Assembly: GCA_006937955.1 (NCBI GenBank)
Contig: SSNP01000005.1
Span: forward strand, 2,576,005-2,640,004
Length of the DNA stretch: 64,000 nucleotides
Direction: 5' to 3'
DNA from: Pachypanchax playfairii
Lineage: Eukaryota; Chordata; Actinopteri; Cyprinodontiformes; Aplocheilidae
Part shown: positions 42,301 through 50,198 of the stretch, piece by piece
Layout of the letters: each line of letters starts with the position of its first letter
How positions within the stretch are numbered: the first letter of the stretch is position 1
Program-made: the position numbers and the translations under genes
Notes under the pieces: generated by a model
Database searches by the model: none
What the model was told of the DNA's origin: nothing
The model's input: only the letters and a program-made list of their open reading frames with translations

Positions 42301-45300
42301 TATTAAAATTCTCAATAAAATTTCTGTAAAATAGTTCCAGAGTTGTCGCAGGCGTCTGAAACCCTTTTCAGTTTAGTATCTGAGTCAGAGGAATGTGTGA
42401 GGTGGATTTGTAACAGATAAAACTAAAATGTGACTGATTAGAGACAGAAAAGATAATCTTTATTAAAATGTATATAAACACCCAGTGACTAAATTAAGAA
42501 ACAAAAGTATGTTTGCACAATTTAGTTTTTCAAAAAGATAAATTGTTATATAAGTATAAATCCAGCGTGGTGTTGTCAGAAAAATCACATTTTATCACAA
42601 TTTTCTGTCTCCTAGTAGTTCTAAAGATACTTAGTTCAGTCAGGAAAATTGTTTTGAAATTCATTGTGTTGAAAGAAAAGTAAATGTGAAGCATAAATGT
42701 GAAGTGATGCTGAATCAGAATAGAATCCAGACAGTTGTAACTGCTGCCTTTTAACATTCTGCTTGATATAAATTTAGAAGAACATTATACCATTTGTCCA
42801 CACCTGTAATAGAAATCCATACCAGGCTGAGAAAGATTAATTGATACCGATATCCTGTTGGACGGGTAAAGATTACTGACATGTGACTGTAAAGGTTTGA
42901 GGTGGATGAAGGTTAAAGAATCTGAGTAAATATGAAGTTCACATCAAAGTAAACACACATTCAAACCACATGATGATCCTCCTGAAGTTCCTGCTCCGAT
43001 TCTGTAGTTTTCCTTAAAAAATGTTTTCAGTTTAAATTTTCAAACCTGATGTGAAACAGTGTTTAAAATATATTCATGTTTAGATGAACCTGAATCATGA
43101 ATTCAGTTGGTTATAATTTACATTTTCAGCTGTTATCACTGACATCAGGAGACATTTTTTTTCTGAAAGCAGATAATTTACATTGTACTACTCAATCTTT
43201 TACCTTTATGTAACTTTCATGACCAGTAATCTTTACACATGTTCCCATTAGACTAATTCTTTAGCACTATGTTCTGTGTTTTTTTTATGAGTGTAAAATG
43301 ATAATCAATAGAGTTGATATTAATCCTTATAATTAAGGGAAAAATTCTTTTTAGGTGAATTCAACTGTTCAAGTTATGAAACTATCGTCTCTTTATTGTT
43401 TCTTTGTGTCTCTGCATGCTGAACAGACTGAGTCTAAACTTGACAGACGTTTTGGTATTTCGGTAACAGTGCTCGTCTTTAATTACGTCTTCTGGGAACA
43501 TTAAAATACAGTGTGTCCTCGTGTTGTGCTGTTTCACAATACACCGAACAAAAGATATTCAAAAAGCAACGAATCTAACACATCTTATGTCTTTCATTAA
43601 TATCGGTTTCTGTTTCTGGTGGACAGAACCTTCAACCTGCATGATGTCAGAGTGGATCAGCTGGTCGGCCTGCAGCGTTTCCTGTGGGATGGGGATGAGG
43701 TCCAGGGAGAGATATGTCAAACAGTATCCCGAGGACGGTTCACTCTGTCAGCTCAATACTGAGGAAACTGAGAAATGTGTTGTCAATGACGAATGCTGTG
43801 AGTGTGTCTTCTGTGATGCTGTGTTTTTCTGTGTATGTGTGTTTTACACAATTTATTGACATTTTGGAAACAATGTTCCTTGTTAGTCTGTGACCTCTGT
43901 GTCTTTTGCAGACTCCTAATATGTTTACAATGCTGGATAATACAAAGACAGAGCAAATACACTCCTGGCTATAACAAAAACAATATATTAAATGTGTGTA
44001 GATTCACAACCACAAGAGCGAAAACAAGATGGGCCGTTATTATCTTTGTGTGTGGGGAAAAAAACTATGAATAGTCTTTTCCCCACCAAAATGTCTCTCG
44101 TCACAAGTAATCAATCTGAGAAGAACAATGTCCATCAAACCTTAGAGGGAGAATTTAATTGTATTACATATAAAGCAAAAAAGAAACCTCTTCTGTGTGC
44201 TTTTAAAGAAGTAAATTACATTTTAATTTTAGGTTAAACAAAGAAAAAAGTCAAATTGTACCTATAAATTAAAAGAAAATGAGATTCTTCTGTCAGTGCT
44301 AATGCCAGTTTTTAGGTCCTTTTTAAAATCAGACATGATCTCACAATTTAGGAACGATAAACCGAAATTAATTATTTTTAAGTAGTTAAATAGTATCCAA
44401 CAGCTGTAAGGTTCCTGTCATGTTTCCCACAGCCCCCAGCAGCTGCGTGGTGACAGAGTGGGGGGAGTGGGACCCCTGCAGCGTCACCTGTGGGCTTGGC
44501 ATGAGAAGACGAGAGCGCATGGTGAAGATGCCTCCGATAGATGGATCCATGTGTAAAACAGAAGTGGCTGAGGTGGATAAATGCATGATGCCTGAATGTC
44601 GTGAGTTGAGAGACGTTATTAAATCAAATCTTTTTGTGGAGTTTTTTAAAATTTGCACTTTTCCAGTTTAAATTATTTACACTCTAATGAAGCGGGATGA
44701 CAGACATCCTGCACATGTTACCGTGTGCCTGACTGTGTGTCCACAGACACCATCCCATGCATGCTGTCACCCTGGTCGGACTGGAGCGAGTGTAGCGTGA
44801 CGTGTGGACGTGGCGTCCGAACACGGCAGAGGATGCTGAAGTCTGATCCTGCAGGCTGCACAGAGGAGCTGGAGCAAACGGAGAAGTGCATGTTGCCAGA
44901 GTGTCGTGAGTACTTTTTACTTCCACCATATTCTCCCCTTCAGTTCAAATCAGTTTGTTTCTTCAGCCCAAATACTTTTGTACTGTGGTTTGGTTCAAAC
45001 TTTTAGTTGTGCAGAAGTACCTTCTGGATCAATATGAATCATTGTCCTCAGTGTAGAAACTAGAACAAACACAAGTTGCATATTGTTTATTAAAGCACAG
45101 CTCACATCCTCCCAGTAGGCATGACACATCTGGTCACATCTGGACATGGAACTGACACACTCACACAGTATAACCTGAAGCTTTTACAGTCTTATTCTTC
45201 TGGCTCAAACTGCATTTCAGTCAACGCTGTCATTAATCCTCCAGAATGTGGTTAGACATACTCTCATTTGTCATCATGGAAAATATGATCTGGACTGAGA

Positions 45301-46239
45301 ACTGAAATGAAAGATGAGCTATAGAATCAACTTGAACTGAACGTGTTTGTTTTCTAATTACTTTTCTTACTTGAAATGTACAATGCAGCATAAAATGCTT
45401 TCAAATTCTTTATTTAAGGAGTTTCTGGGGGGAAAAAAAAAATGAAAAAGGTTATGAGTTGAGTGTGAGCAGTAAGTTTGTGCACTGATCTGTACAATGA
45501 GAACAGAATGTGACATGACTCTGGTCACGCAGAAAGGCGGTTTAATAAATCAGTGTCTGTTGAGTTTGTGTTTTATTCTAATAACATTTATCGACATGTT
45601 TTTCTTGCGTCTATTTGCTGGCCTGCCTCCATCCAGCGGTCGACTGCATGGTCTCAGAGTGGTCGGAGTGGTCAGAGTGCAACAAGTCCTGTGGAAAAGG
45701 ACACACCATCCGCACACGTATGATCAAACTGGAGCCGCAGTTTGGGGGCAGTACTTGTCCCGAGACCATCCAGAGGAAGAAATGCAAGATCAGGAAATGT
45801 CGCACAAAAGGAGGAGGAGGAAGAGGAGGAGGTAAGATGAAGACATGGTAGATAAATGCAGCAGCAGTCTATCATTTATACACATGCACAATGACAAAGA
45901 AGCAAACTCAAAGCTGTTTTAAAAATTCTACATTCTAATACAACCAGCTGAAAATCATTCAGGTCATTAAAACAACATTTGGTTTTAGAATATTGTGTGC
46001 AGCTTTAATACTGAACATGTTGGAAGTTTACTGTGTGTTTTAGCCTGCAGCCTCCCCTGCTGTTTGTTTTTGGTTCAGGTACAGGAGGCTGTCGGATGCA
46101 GCCGTGGACCAGCTGGACCGACTGCACTAAACCATGTGGAGGAGGACGACAGGAGCGTGTCAGGACCACCAAGAAAAGACCAAAGGGGAGCTGTAAAGAC
46201 CGCAGGGAGATGCGTGTCTGCAACAACCATCCCTGCTAG
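2706..46239 (+). CDS. spon1: spon1 (F-spondin), 3' part of the gene: 14 exons encoding 664 residues
   Basis: Secreted extracellular matrix glycoprotein of the F-spondin family, known from floor plate and axon guidance work. Coding blocks: 2706-2839, 11830-11903, 12647-12763, 13439-13587, 32628-32692, 34456-34657, 36575-36715, 36902-36977, 39167-39349, 43627-43797, 44433-44600, 44747-44905, 45637-45831, 46079-46239. All have GT-AG borders and the phases join without a break. In the fragment, residues 1 to about 75 are the end of the reeler domain, about 82-247 are spondin-N, and about 320-664 are six TSRs, each with a WxxW motif (WSPW, WISW, WGEW, WSDW, WSEW, WTSW). Human SPON1 has about 807 residues and 16 exons, so roughly 143 residues with the signal peptide lie upstream of the window. 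Teleosts keep two copies (spon1a, spon1b); I cannot say which this is. The linker between TSR5 and TSR6 is unusually short and glycine-rich. Family assignment is very secure from near-identity across many exons. Confidence 0.97.
4207..4261. repeat. Poly-C tract interrupted by a 10-N gap
   Basis: C runs from 4207 to 4234, Ns from 4235 to 4244, and C again from 4245 to 4261. The Ns mark an assembly break, so the true homopolymer length is unknown. Long G or C runs are a known cause of sequencing drop-out. Confidence 0.98.
7183..7920. mobile_element. Probable hAT-related non-autonomous DNA element (degenerate)
   Basis: The left end reads CAGAGATCTGCAACCTG and runs on into a GAGCCACATGTGGCCC motif. 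This resembles a very common fish repeat whose ends read like CAGGGGTCTGCAACC. The right limit is a guess from GGGTCAGTGTGACTTTGTGGCCC near 7880. I could not find a clean target duplication, so borders and class are uncertain. Confidence 0.42.
8988..9427. mobile_element. Foldback MITE with inverted arms of about 145 bp
   Basis: The left arm (about 8988-9135) and right arm (about 9279-9427) are imperfect reverse complements of each other. Each contains the AGAAATAGAGGTAC-type end, a CCTATAGGTA block, a GGCATTTCTGGCCTTT-type block and an ACAAATTTGTAC block. A spacer of about 140 bp lies between them. There is no transposase frame. The target duplication is not clear and the class is unassigned. 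Confidence 0.75.
11830..11903 (+). CDS. spon1: spon1 exon, end of reeler domain
   Basis: Encodes ASIVQKRIIYFQDEGSLTV then RLCEK. The acceptor is CTTCAG and the donor GTAATG at 11904. It enters with one base completing the Lys codon of the previous exon and leaves one base (G). Near-identical to the vertebrate family sequence. Confidence 0.95.
11904..12646 (+). other. spon1: spon1 intron, 0.74 kb
   Basis: Non-coding. The reading frame of the upstream exon stays open for about 200 bases into this intron, which is chance. A short TG tract near 12599-12617 precedes the acceptor TTGTAG. Nothing else seen. Confidence 0.85.
12647..12763 (+). CDS. spon1: spon1 exon, linker and start of spondin-N domain
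   Basis: Encodes a variable acidic linker (ELGEVTEVPAIE), then the spondin-N opening CCACGTAKYRLTFYGNWSE. Donor GTGAGT at 12764. Enters with two bases and leaves one. The linker differs from the human sequence in length and composition while the CCACG block is invariant. Confidence 0.95.
12764..13438 (+). other. spon1: spon1 intron, 0.68 kb
   Basis: AT-rich non-coding sequence ending in acceptor TGTCCAG at 13432-13438. No repeat or exon recognised. Confidence 0.85.
13439..13587 (+). CDS. spon1: spon1 exon, spondin-N core
   Basis: Encodes RANHWSALIGASHSRSY, VLWEYGGYASEGVRQVAE and KMEEEIRQK. Donor GTAGGA at 13588. It ends on a codon boundary. This is the central beta-sandwich part of the spondin-N domain. 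Confidence 0.96.
16141..16169. repeat. (AC)n microsatellite
   Basis: A run of alternating GC/AC then pure AC dinucleotides, about 29 bp, within the 19-kb spon1 intron. Confidence 0.95.
18264..18776. mobile_element. Likely non-autonomous DNA element rich in TTAGTC/GACTAAAA motifs
   Basis: The segment begins near CAGTGTTAATTTTGTTGAC. It holds many GACTAAAAT and reverse-complement ATTTTAGTC copies, including palindromic TTTTAGTCGACTAAA units at 18616-18660, and a GC-richer centre with AATCAGAG. It has no coding capacity. The motif density and partly inverted ends fit a MITE-like repeat. Borders are approximate and the class is not established. Confidence 0.6.
25117..25173. repeat. Compound (TA)n(TG)n microsatellite
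   Basis: About 39 bp of pure TA followed by about 18 bp of TG. Read by eye; polymorphic length is expected. Confidence 0.97.
28288..28800. mobile_element. Interspersed repeat fragment (DNA-transposon type, degenerate)
   Basis: From memory, the segment around TCTGGACTGCAGGCAGGACA and the preceding TGCCTGTAAACATCTGGGAA resemble a widely dispersed fish repeat with decayed coding sequence on the - strand. Short open frames of 67-82 codons on both strands are remnants. No terminal repeats could be assigned. Borders and class are uncertain. Confidence 0.5.
28818..28843. repeat. Poly-G tract (26 bp)
   Basis: An uninterrupted G run, preceded by G-rich GGTTGGGTTGGGGCG. It could form G-quadruplex structure, and length errors in assembly are likely. 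Confidence 0.97.
31955..31998. repeat. (AC)22 microsatellite
   Basis: 44 bp of uninterrupted AC dinucleotides, about 630 bp upstream of the next spon1 exon. Confidence 0.98.
32628..32692 (+). CDS. spon1: spon1 exon, spondin-N
   Basis: A short exon encoding GDEVLTVIKTKAQWPAWQPLN. The acceptor is TTGCAG and the donor GTAAGT at 32693. Enters on a codon boundary and leaves CT. The WPAWQPLN block is a family hallmark. Confidence 0.95.
32693..34455 (+). other. spon1: spon1 intron, 1.76 kb
   Basis: AT-rich with a TA-rich patch near 33561-33590 and imperfect CA/GCAC tracts at 33901-33937 and 34081-34092. No exon or clear transposon seen. Confidence 0.8.
34456..34657 (+). CDS. spon1: spon1 exon, end of spondin-N domain
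   Basis: Encodes RAAPSAEFSVDRTRHLMSFL, PSPDWNTGLSGEDLCTKDC and IPWDAGTDSGVTYE. The acceptor is ACCAG and the donor GTCCAG at 34658, which is a weak donor. One entering base completes a Leu codon and the exon ends on a codon boundary. In the family the DAGTDSGVTYE block lies at the end of the domain near its metal site. Confidence 0.95.
34658..36574 (+). other. spon1: spon1 intron, 1.9 kb
   Basis: Contains a SINE on the - strand (about 34770-35056). The remainder is AT-rich and featureless by eye. Confidence 0.8.
34770..35056 (-). mobile_element. Fish tRNA-headed SINE with LINE-like tail
   Basis: Read on the - strand, it starts with a tRNA-like head (GTGGTGCAGTGGGTAGCACT, then TTGGTTTGAAACC as a decayed B box). 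It continues with the common fish body (ACATGTTCTCC, GTGATGGACAGGTGACCTGT, CCGCCTCTCACCCAATGACA) and ends in an AATAAGCAGGTTTAGATAATGAC-like tail. The sequence is diverged, so the copy is old. Confidence 0.7.
36575..36715 (+). CDS. spon1: spon1 exon, spondin-N to TSR linker
   Basis: Encodes SPNKPTIPQEKIRPLTSLDH, then PQSPFYDPEGG and VARVVVERIARK. The acceptor is CTCTAG and the donor GTAAGG at 36716. It is a whole number of codons (47). Confidence 0.96.
36902..36977 (+). CDS. spon1: spon1 exon, acidic linker before TSR1
   Basis: Encodes GEQCNVVPDTIDDIVADIGQ followed by EEKEE. The acceptor is CTCAG and the donor GTAAGA at 36978. It leaves one base (G), setting the phase 1 frame used by the TSR exons downstream. 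Confidence 0.94.
36978..39166 (+). other. spon1: spon1 intron, 2.2 kb
   Basis: Holds a possible tRNA-like SINE head (about 37690-37860) and a pyrimidine-rich stretch at 38680-38990. Open frames in that stretch start at TTG or lack exon signals and are not credible genes. Confidence 0.75.
37690..37860 (+). mobile_element. Possible tRNA-derived SINE fragment
   Basis: TTATGCGCTGTGGGTAAGTG resembles an A-box region, and GGGTTTGATCC at 37741-37751 resembles a tRNA B box. The spacing fits a tRNA-like SINE head. It is diverged and the tail is not identified. Confidence 0.4.
39167..39349 (+). CDS. spon1: spon1 exon, TSR1
   Basis: Thrombospondin type 1 repeat 1: CIYSAWSPWSAC, then CDKGRRMRQRMLKAQ and CPHTQDFQPCMGPGC. 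The WSPW motif is a potential C-mannosylation site. The acceptor is ATCAG and the donor GTAACT at 39350. It enters and leaves in phase 1, ending with a spare G. A CA repeat starts 7 bases into the following intron. Confidence 0.97.
39357..39398. repeat. (CA)21 microsatellite next to a splice donor
   Basis: 42 bp of CA dinucleotides begin 7 bases downstream of the TSR1 exon donor GTAACT (39350). In the spon1 transcript this is a CA-rich RNA element directly after a 5' splice site. Confidence 0.98.
40321..40574 (+). CDS. Candidate alternative 3' exon or orphan transmembrane-tail reading frame
   Basis: Not a recognised family. An AG at 40319-40320 (GATTTCTAG) precedes an open frame of 83 full codons after two phase bases, ending in TGA. 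Near the start is a hydrophobic run (GLIVGIFLLFLVMAG), then a basic KRRCR stretch, then a charged tail ending with STYTAV. That last motif fits the ITIM pattern (S/I/V/L)xYxx(V/L/I). There is no ATG at the start. The phase matches the spare G of the TSR1 exon (GCT, Ala), so splicing would give a membrane-anchored product truncated after TSR1. The upstream pyrimidine tract is poor; ATTAAC at 40291 could serve as branch site. It could instead be a stray exon of an immunoglobulin-type receptor, or chance. Confidence 0.35.
43627..43797 (+). CDS. spon1: spon1 exon, TSR2
   Basis: TSR2: CMMSEWISWSACSVSCGMGM, then RERYVKQYPEDGSLC and EETEKCVVNDEC. WISW and CSVSCG are the usual C-mannose and O-fucose contexts. 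The acceptor is GGACAG and the donor GTGAGT at 43798. Phase 1-1. Confidence 0.97.
43798..44432 (+). other. spon1: spon1 intron, 0.64 kb
   Basis: AT-rich non-coding sequence ending in TTTCCCACAG. Nothing else seen. Confidence 0.85.
44433..44600 (+). CDS. spon1: spon1 exon, TSR3
   Basis: TSR3: CVVTEWGEWDPCSVTCGLGM, then RRERMVKMPPIDGSMC and EVDKCMMPEC. The acceptor is CCACAG and the donor GTGAGT at 44601. Phase 1-1. Confidence 0.97.
44747..44905 (+). CDS. spon1: spon1 exon, TSR4
   Basis: TSR4: CMLSPWSDWSECSVTCGRGV, then RTRQRMLKSDPAGCTEE and QTEKCMLPEC. The acceptor is CCACAG and the donor GTGAGT at 44906. Phase 1-1. It appears about two residues shorter between the third and fourth cysteines than my recollection of the human repeat. 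Confidence 0.97.
44906..45636 (+). other. spon1: spon1 intron, 0.73 kb
   Basis: Non-coding AT-rich sequence with a short A run near 45434-45442. No exon or repeat recognised. Confidence 0.85.
45637..45831 (+). CDS. spon1: spon1 exon, TSR5 and Gly/Arg linker
   Basis: TSR5: CMVSEWSEWSECNKSCGKGH, then TRMIKLEPQFGGSTCPE and QRKKCKIRKC. The exon continues with RTKGGGGRGGG and the donor GTAAGA at 45832. The acceptor is ATCCAG. The Gly/Arg tail replaces a longer basic and acidic linker found in the mammalian protein. Confidence 0.96.
46079..46239 (+). CDS. spon1: spon1 last exon, TSR6 and stop
   Basis: TSR6: GCRMQPWTSWTDCTKPCGGG, then RTTKKRPKGSCKDRREM and CNNHPC before TAG. The acceptor is GTTCAG. 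CTKPC lacks the Ser/Thr needed for O-fucose. The C-terminal CNNHPC matches the CNVHPC end of the family, so the stop is in the expected place. Confidence 0.97.
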
Positions 46240-47660
46240 GGGGCACTACTGAGCAGTGAGTGGGAGGGATACCTTCTAACACAAAATCATAAAAGATATA
46301 TAAAAAAATACATTTAATTATAAAGAAGATTGAGAATTTGATTTTGATCTGCAGTTGGTTAGAAGGAAATTAAAGTTTAGCTCTACACACAAAAAGACGA
46401 ATGCGAGAAGAATTGATTCACTTTTCAGTGAGACTGTTGTAGACGATTAGTGACCAGGATTTACTTTTGTTTGTTGTTTTAAAACTAAGAAAATGAAAGA
46501 GCAAAATTAACTTTACTAACAGCTTACATAACTAACATGTTTAGAGTTAAAATCTTTCCTCTCAAATTCAACCCTCATTTTCTAATTGGTGTTTGGTGGA
46601 AGTTATAAACAAACAGTCAGGTGTGTCTGACTGTTTCCTACAGGCTGCATAAAGCAGTCAGAGCTTTCATATCTCAAACTACAGATATGAGTGATATTAA
46701 ACTTTAGATCACTGGAGATAAATCGGACTCTGGAATATCAAACAGCTCATGAAATGAGATGTTTTTGGTTTTAGTGGATATTTCCATCAGCACCCTGAAG
46801 GGGAATGAATGCTTCCACATGGTCATTGATTTTTAAATCAAGGTTTTAGGTTTAGACAACTGAGTAACAACTTTTCAAATGAAACATTTTTTTTGTCTTT
46901 AACAAAACAATTTCAGCTTCAGTAAGAAGAACAAACAGAACATGAGGATTCTTTAAGGATTTCAAGATGTACTGTAAATCTACTATCTAACCACACATAT
47001 AAAAAACAACTGTCCCCAGTAAACAGACATGTTATAATGGAGATGTTTTATACTGTTGGAACTAGTCTTTATATACTGTACTGCTGTCAATCCGTTGTTT
47101 CAGCTGATGTAGCATTAAACCAGCGATAGCTCTCACTCTGTCAGAGAACTTTATTTTAGCATGTGCAATTTTTAGCTAGGATGATACTTTGATCAGCTGT
47201 AGTTATTGTCTTGGAACAGATAGCTAAATGACTGCATCTCTCTTGTTGGTTCCTGAAAACACAAACAGCTGGAGCCTTAGAAGCGTCTCATCAAACACGT
47301 AAGCTGTGATGAACTGGTGCTTTTATCTGCAAAATAAAGGAGTGTTAAAGCCTGTGAGATGAGTCAACACGCAGCTGACTATTATCTGGGCTTTTTAATA
47401 CGTTATTTTCTTGTACTGTTTTTACTGCTTTCATTGTGATGCCCTGATAACAGTGATGTGTAAAACTTTTAGCACTCTTTAGTAGCTGGTGAAGTTTTTT
47501 CTGCTTAATTAAAGAGTTATCACCAAAGTTGTGTTTTCTGTAGACGTTTTCTCCGACTTCACGAGTTTTGTTTTACGGGGCTTTTCTTTTTCTGTACCTC
47601 TATATTACAACTGTTTTGTAAGAAACCACACTTTACAATAAAAAATGTAAATGTGAAAAA
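46240..47660 (+). other. spon1: spon1 3' untranslated region (likely extent)
   Basis: AT-rich sequence after the stop. Candidate poly(A) signals are AATAAA at 47333-47338 and 47637-47642. The second, in TTTACAATAAAAAATG, is taken as the probable end. No open frame of note. The extent is inferred from signals only. Confidence 0.5.
47637..47642 (+). promoter_or_regulatory. Candidate spon1 poly(A) signal AATAAA
   Basis: A canonical hexamer about 1.4 kb after the stop. An earlier AATAAA at 47333-47338 could give a shorter form. No transcript evidence is available. Confidence 0.5.
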
Positions 47661-49750
47661 TTGGAAATCTTTTCATTAATCCAAAATAACTTTGTATAAT
47701 TGTTTGAATCTAATTTAAGATCCACTCTTACATTAACTTGGTTGTTGAGTTGGCTGTGATCAAAGGGTAAAATGGACAACTGTCAACTGAATGGTTACAG
47801 TCAGATTCTGGCTGTCACACAAACTACACACATTCTAGCCACAGCTGTCCTGGGACACACACTGACAGAGGCGAGGCTGCCAGACACCACCGGACCATCT
47901 GACCATCACCAAACAGGCAGGACAGGTGAAGTGTTTCCCCATGGAAACAATGGTAAAGCAATCCAGACAAGAGTGGGGATTCGAACCAGTGACCCTCCAG
48001 ACGACCTGCTCTACCTCTTAAGGTACAGCGACCCATTATGAACTAATCAGTTCTTTAGTTCATCTTAGACACAGAAATAACGAGTCATTTATTTGCTTTG
48101 CAGGTCTTAACTGATTAAAGACCGTTGTGTCTTGTGTACTTTGGTCCTGTGAAACACAGAAATTCTCCCACAGAGAGTTAGTGATGCAAAATTAACTCTT
48201 CACAGATAGTTCAGACTAGTCTGTATGGTAAAAGCATGTTTGCACCCTGTTCAGCCTTGCAGGCCAGCTGCAACTCTAGTGCAGACACAGACACTAAGAT
48301 CATAACGTTAGGCCAGAGCCTCGTTGCTCTCATTCATGCATGAAAAAGCCTTTTCAACTCACTGACTTTTGGTAAATAATTTTTCCACTATAACTTCCAA
48401 GTTCCATCCACTAGATGGAGAAACCAGACTGTACAATGACACAAAACTAATCCACCCTACCTACTGTAGTTTTATCCAGGCCTTATCTAGTCCAGTTATT
48501 TACATTTTACACATCAAACATTGAAAAATAAAGACATTTCTCTCCATAATGCAGCTCAGCAGTTCTATGATATAGGCGTAACCACATTTTTTAAAAATCC
48601 CATGTACTCGCATATGGGGGTGTGAACAGAAACACAAGAAGCCAAAAAATAACCAGCAGAGCAGAGAAACCAAAACACAAAACAGGCACAAGGAGTTTCT
48701 CATCCTGCAGAATTCTTGTTTCTGAGAACAGACATGAAGGAAAACAAGGAAATGAGCACAAACATGAAGACTGCATGAACTGTACATAAACTACAGTAAC
48801 AAAGGTAAGATGATCAGATTGTTGATAAAAAGTAGCTGAGACAAGTTTTTATGGTCATTATGCAAACATAAAATTTACAGTGGTCTCTCAGCTTGGATAG
48901 ACGAATTGGAAGAAGAAAAATAGAAAAAAAAGACTGTTAAGCAATTTACTCAAACAGTTTAGATAAGTAAATGTCATGTTTATAAGGTGTGCAAAGAGAG
49001 AAAAGCATCACTGTTTGATGCTGGACATATAATCTGTGCGTAAGTGTGCACTGGATGTCTTCATGCACCCTCCTGCCCAATCCATTAGGACCTACTGTCT
49101 GCTGTTGCCTCATACTCACATCCAAAATACCATAGTACAGTGAAGTACTTCTGTGAAGTGCACGGTCACCTTCCTGCTGTGGAGCACTGATGCTGCACTT
49201 TGTGGGGAAAGAAACAATCCCTCACTCCTACATCTCATCCACTTTTTCTCCTCCATCACAGCATCCACCCCAAAACACAAGCATACATCCATCCTACGCC
49301 GTCTACTCTGAACAAGATTATAGCATTTACTTCAGCAGCTGCAGCAGGAAGTACTGAATCCCAAAGGGAGGATTATACTGTAGGCTTTGGATGGGGTAGT
49401 AAGGAATGTCTCCTGAACGGTTATTCCAGCTCTTCATTAGAGGTTTATGTGATTGTGCATGTGTAATGTGACAGATCTAACCTTTAGTAATGAGTGTCCT
49501 CAAGCTCTGCCCTTTCTGCCAGGTAACCGACCTTTCCTTCAATGTGTGGCAGTCTAACAGCACAGAGTAGTTGCTTTGGACACATTAAGACCTGCTACAA
49601 AGTTGACAAAATGACCAAAATGCAGTAAAGTCAAGCAAAAAACTGTATCTGGGCCCCTTCAAACAAGATCTAGAATTCAAATCTAGTTATTTCATATATC
49701 AACCGCATATGGATGTTAGAGTACAGTGACAAAAAGAGTTAATTTTAGGG
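47661..49750. other. Convergent intergenic spacer between spon1 and hydin
   Basis: About 2.1 kb with a SINE at 47790-48036 and otherwise unremarkable sequence. Open frames up to 95 codons on either strand show no protein-like conservation that I can recognise. Confidence 0.7.
47790..48036 (-). mobile_element. tRNA-derived fish SINE
   Basis: On the - strand, a tRNA-like head carries an A-box region (GAGGTAGAGCAGG, 48006-48018) and a perfect B box GGTTCGAATCC (47977-47987). A body with CCTCGCCTCTGTCAGTGTG and CAGCTGTGGCTAGAATG follows, typical of a widespread fish SINE. It lacks a proper acceptor stem, so it is not a functional tRNA gene. Confidence 0.75.
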
Positions 49751-49756
49751 TTTATT
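49751..49756 (-). promoter_or_regulatory. Candidate hydin poly(A) signal AATAAA
   Basis: Plus-strand TTTATT reads AATAAA on the - strand, about 250 bases after the hydin stop. It is the only canonical hexamer I found in this stretch, but there is no transcript evidence. Confidence 0.4.
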
Positions 49757-49953
49757 CACTTCATTTAAATGTTTCTGAACAAACTTGACAAAAAAAATAA
49801 GCAAGCAAAGGTAGCTTCGATTTTTAGTGTTGACTTTAACATTCAACCTTCAAAATAAATTTAAAATTTGCAAACATGAAGTCTGAATGATAAAACCTAA
49901 ATTAAATAAAGAAATCTGTGTCTGTGGAGATTTCTTGGATGTTTGAGCATCAT

Positions 49954-49988
<35 letters not shown>

Positions 49989-50003
49989 TCATTAAGATGA
50001 AGA
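49757..50003 (-). other. hydin: hydin 3' untranslated region (likely)
   Basis: Short AT-rich trailer that includes a CA repeat (TG on the + strand, 49956-49987) starting 16 bases after the stop codon. The extent is inferred from the candidate poly(A) signal. Confidence 0.45.
49956..49987. repeat. (TG)16 microsatellite in the hydin 3' UTR
   Basis: 32 bp of TG dinucleotides on the + strand. It reads (CA)n in the hydin mRNA immediately after the coding sequence. Confidence 0.97.
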
Positions 50004-50198
50004 TCAGTAGCCCTTCAGGTAAAACACCCATGAGCAGGACTTGCCGTGTCCCTCTGAGCGCTGAGTGGAGATGGTCAGCTTGCCAAACCACGGCCCTGGA
50101 GATTGTCCATGAGGTGCATCAAAGGACACCGAGATGTTTTGTGTGTTTTTAGAGAGAATGATGCACGATCCTTTGACAGTGAAGCAGGGGTTGTTAAC
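50004..50198 (-). CDS. hydin: hydin last exon
   Basis: Begins VNNPCFTVKG after acceptor TCCTAG, continues through NTQNISVSFDAPHG and PWFGKLTIST, and ends WVFYLKGY then TGA at 50006-50004. It is 65 codons including the stop and starts on a codon boundary. Confidence 0.94.
   Translation of the reverse strand, partial: VNNPCFTVKGSCIILSKNTQNISVSFDAPHGQSPGPWFGKLTISTQRSEGHGKSCSWVFYLKGY

Larger units (their letters stand above)
39350..43626 (+). other. spon1: spon1 intron between TSR1 and TSR2, 4.3 kb
   Basis: Starts with the CA repeat and holds the candidate alternative last exon or receptor fragment at 40321-40574, plus a short AC tract near 41048-41065. The rest is AT-rich with no recognisable repeat. 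Confidence 0.8.

Noticed and set aside
47977..48018. tRNA-like A and B boxes
   Set aside because: No acceptor stem or anticodon arm can be folded and the downstream body is a fish SINE, so it is not a tRNA gene.
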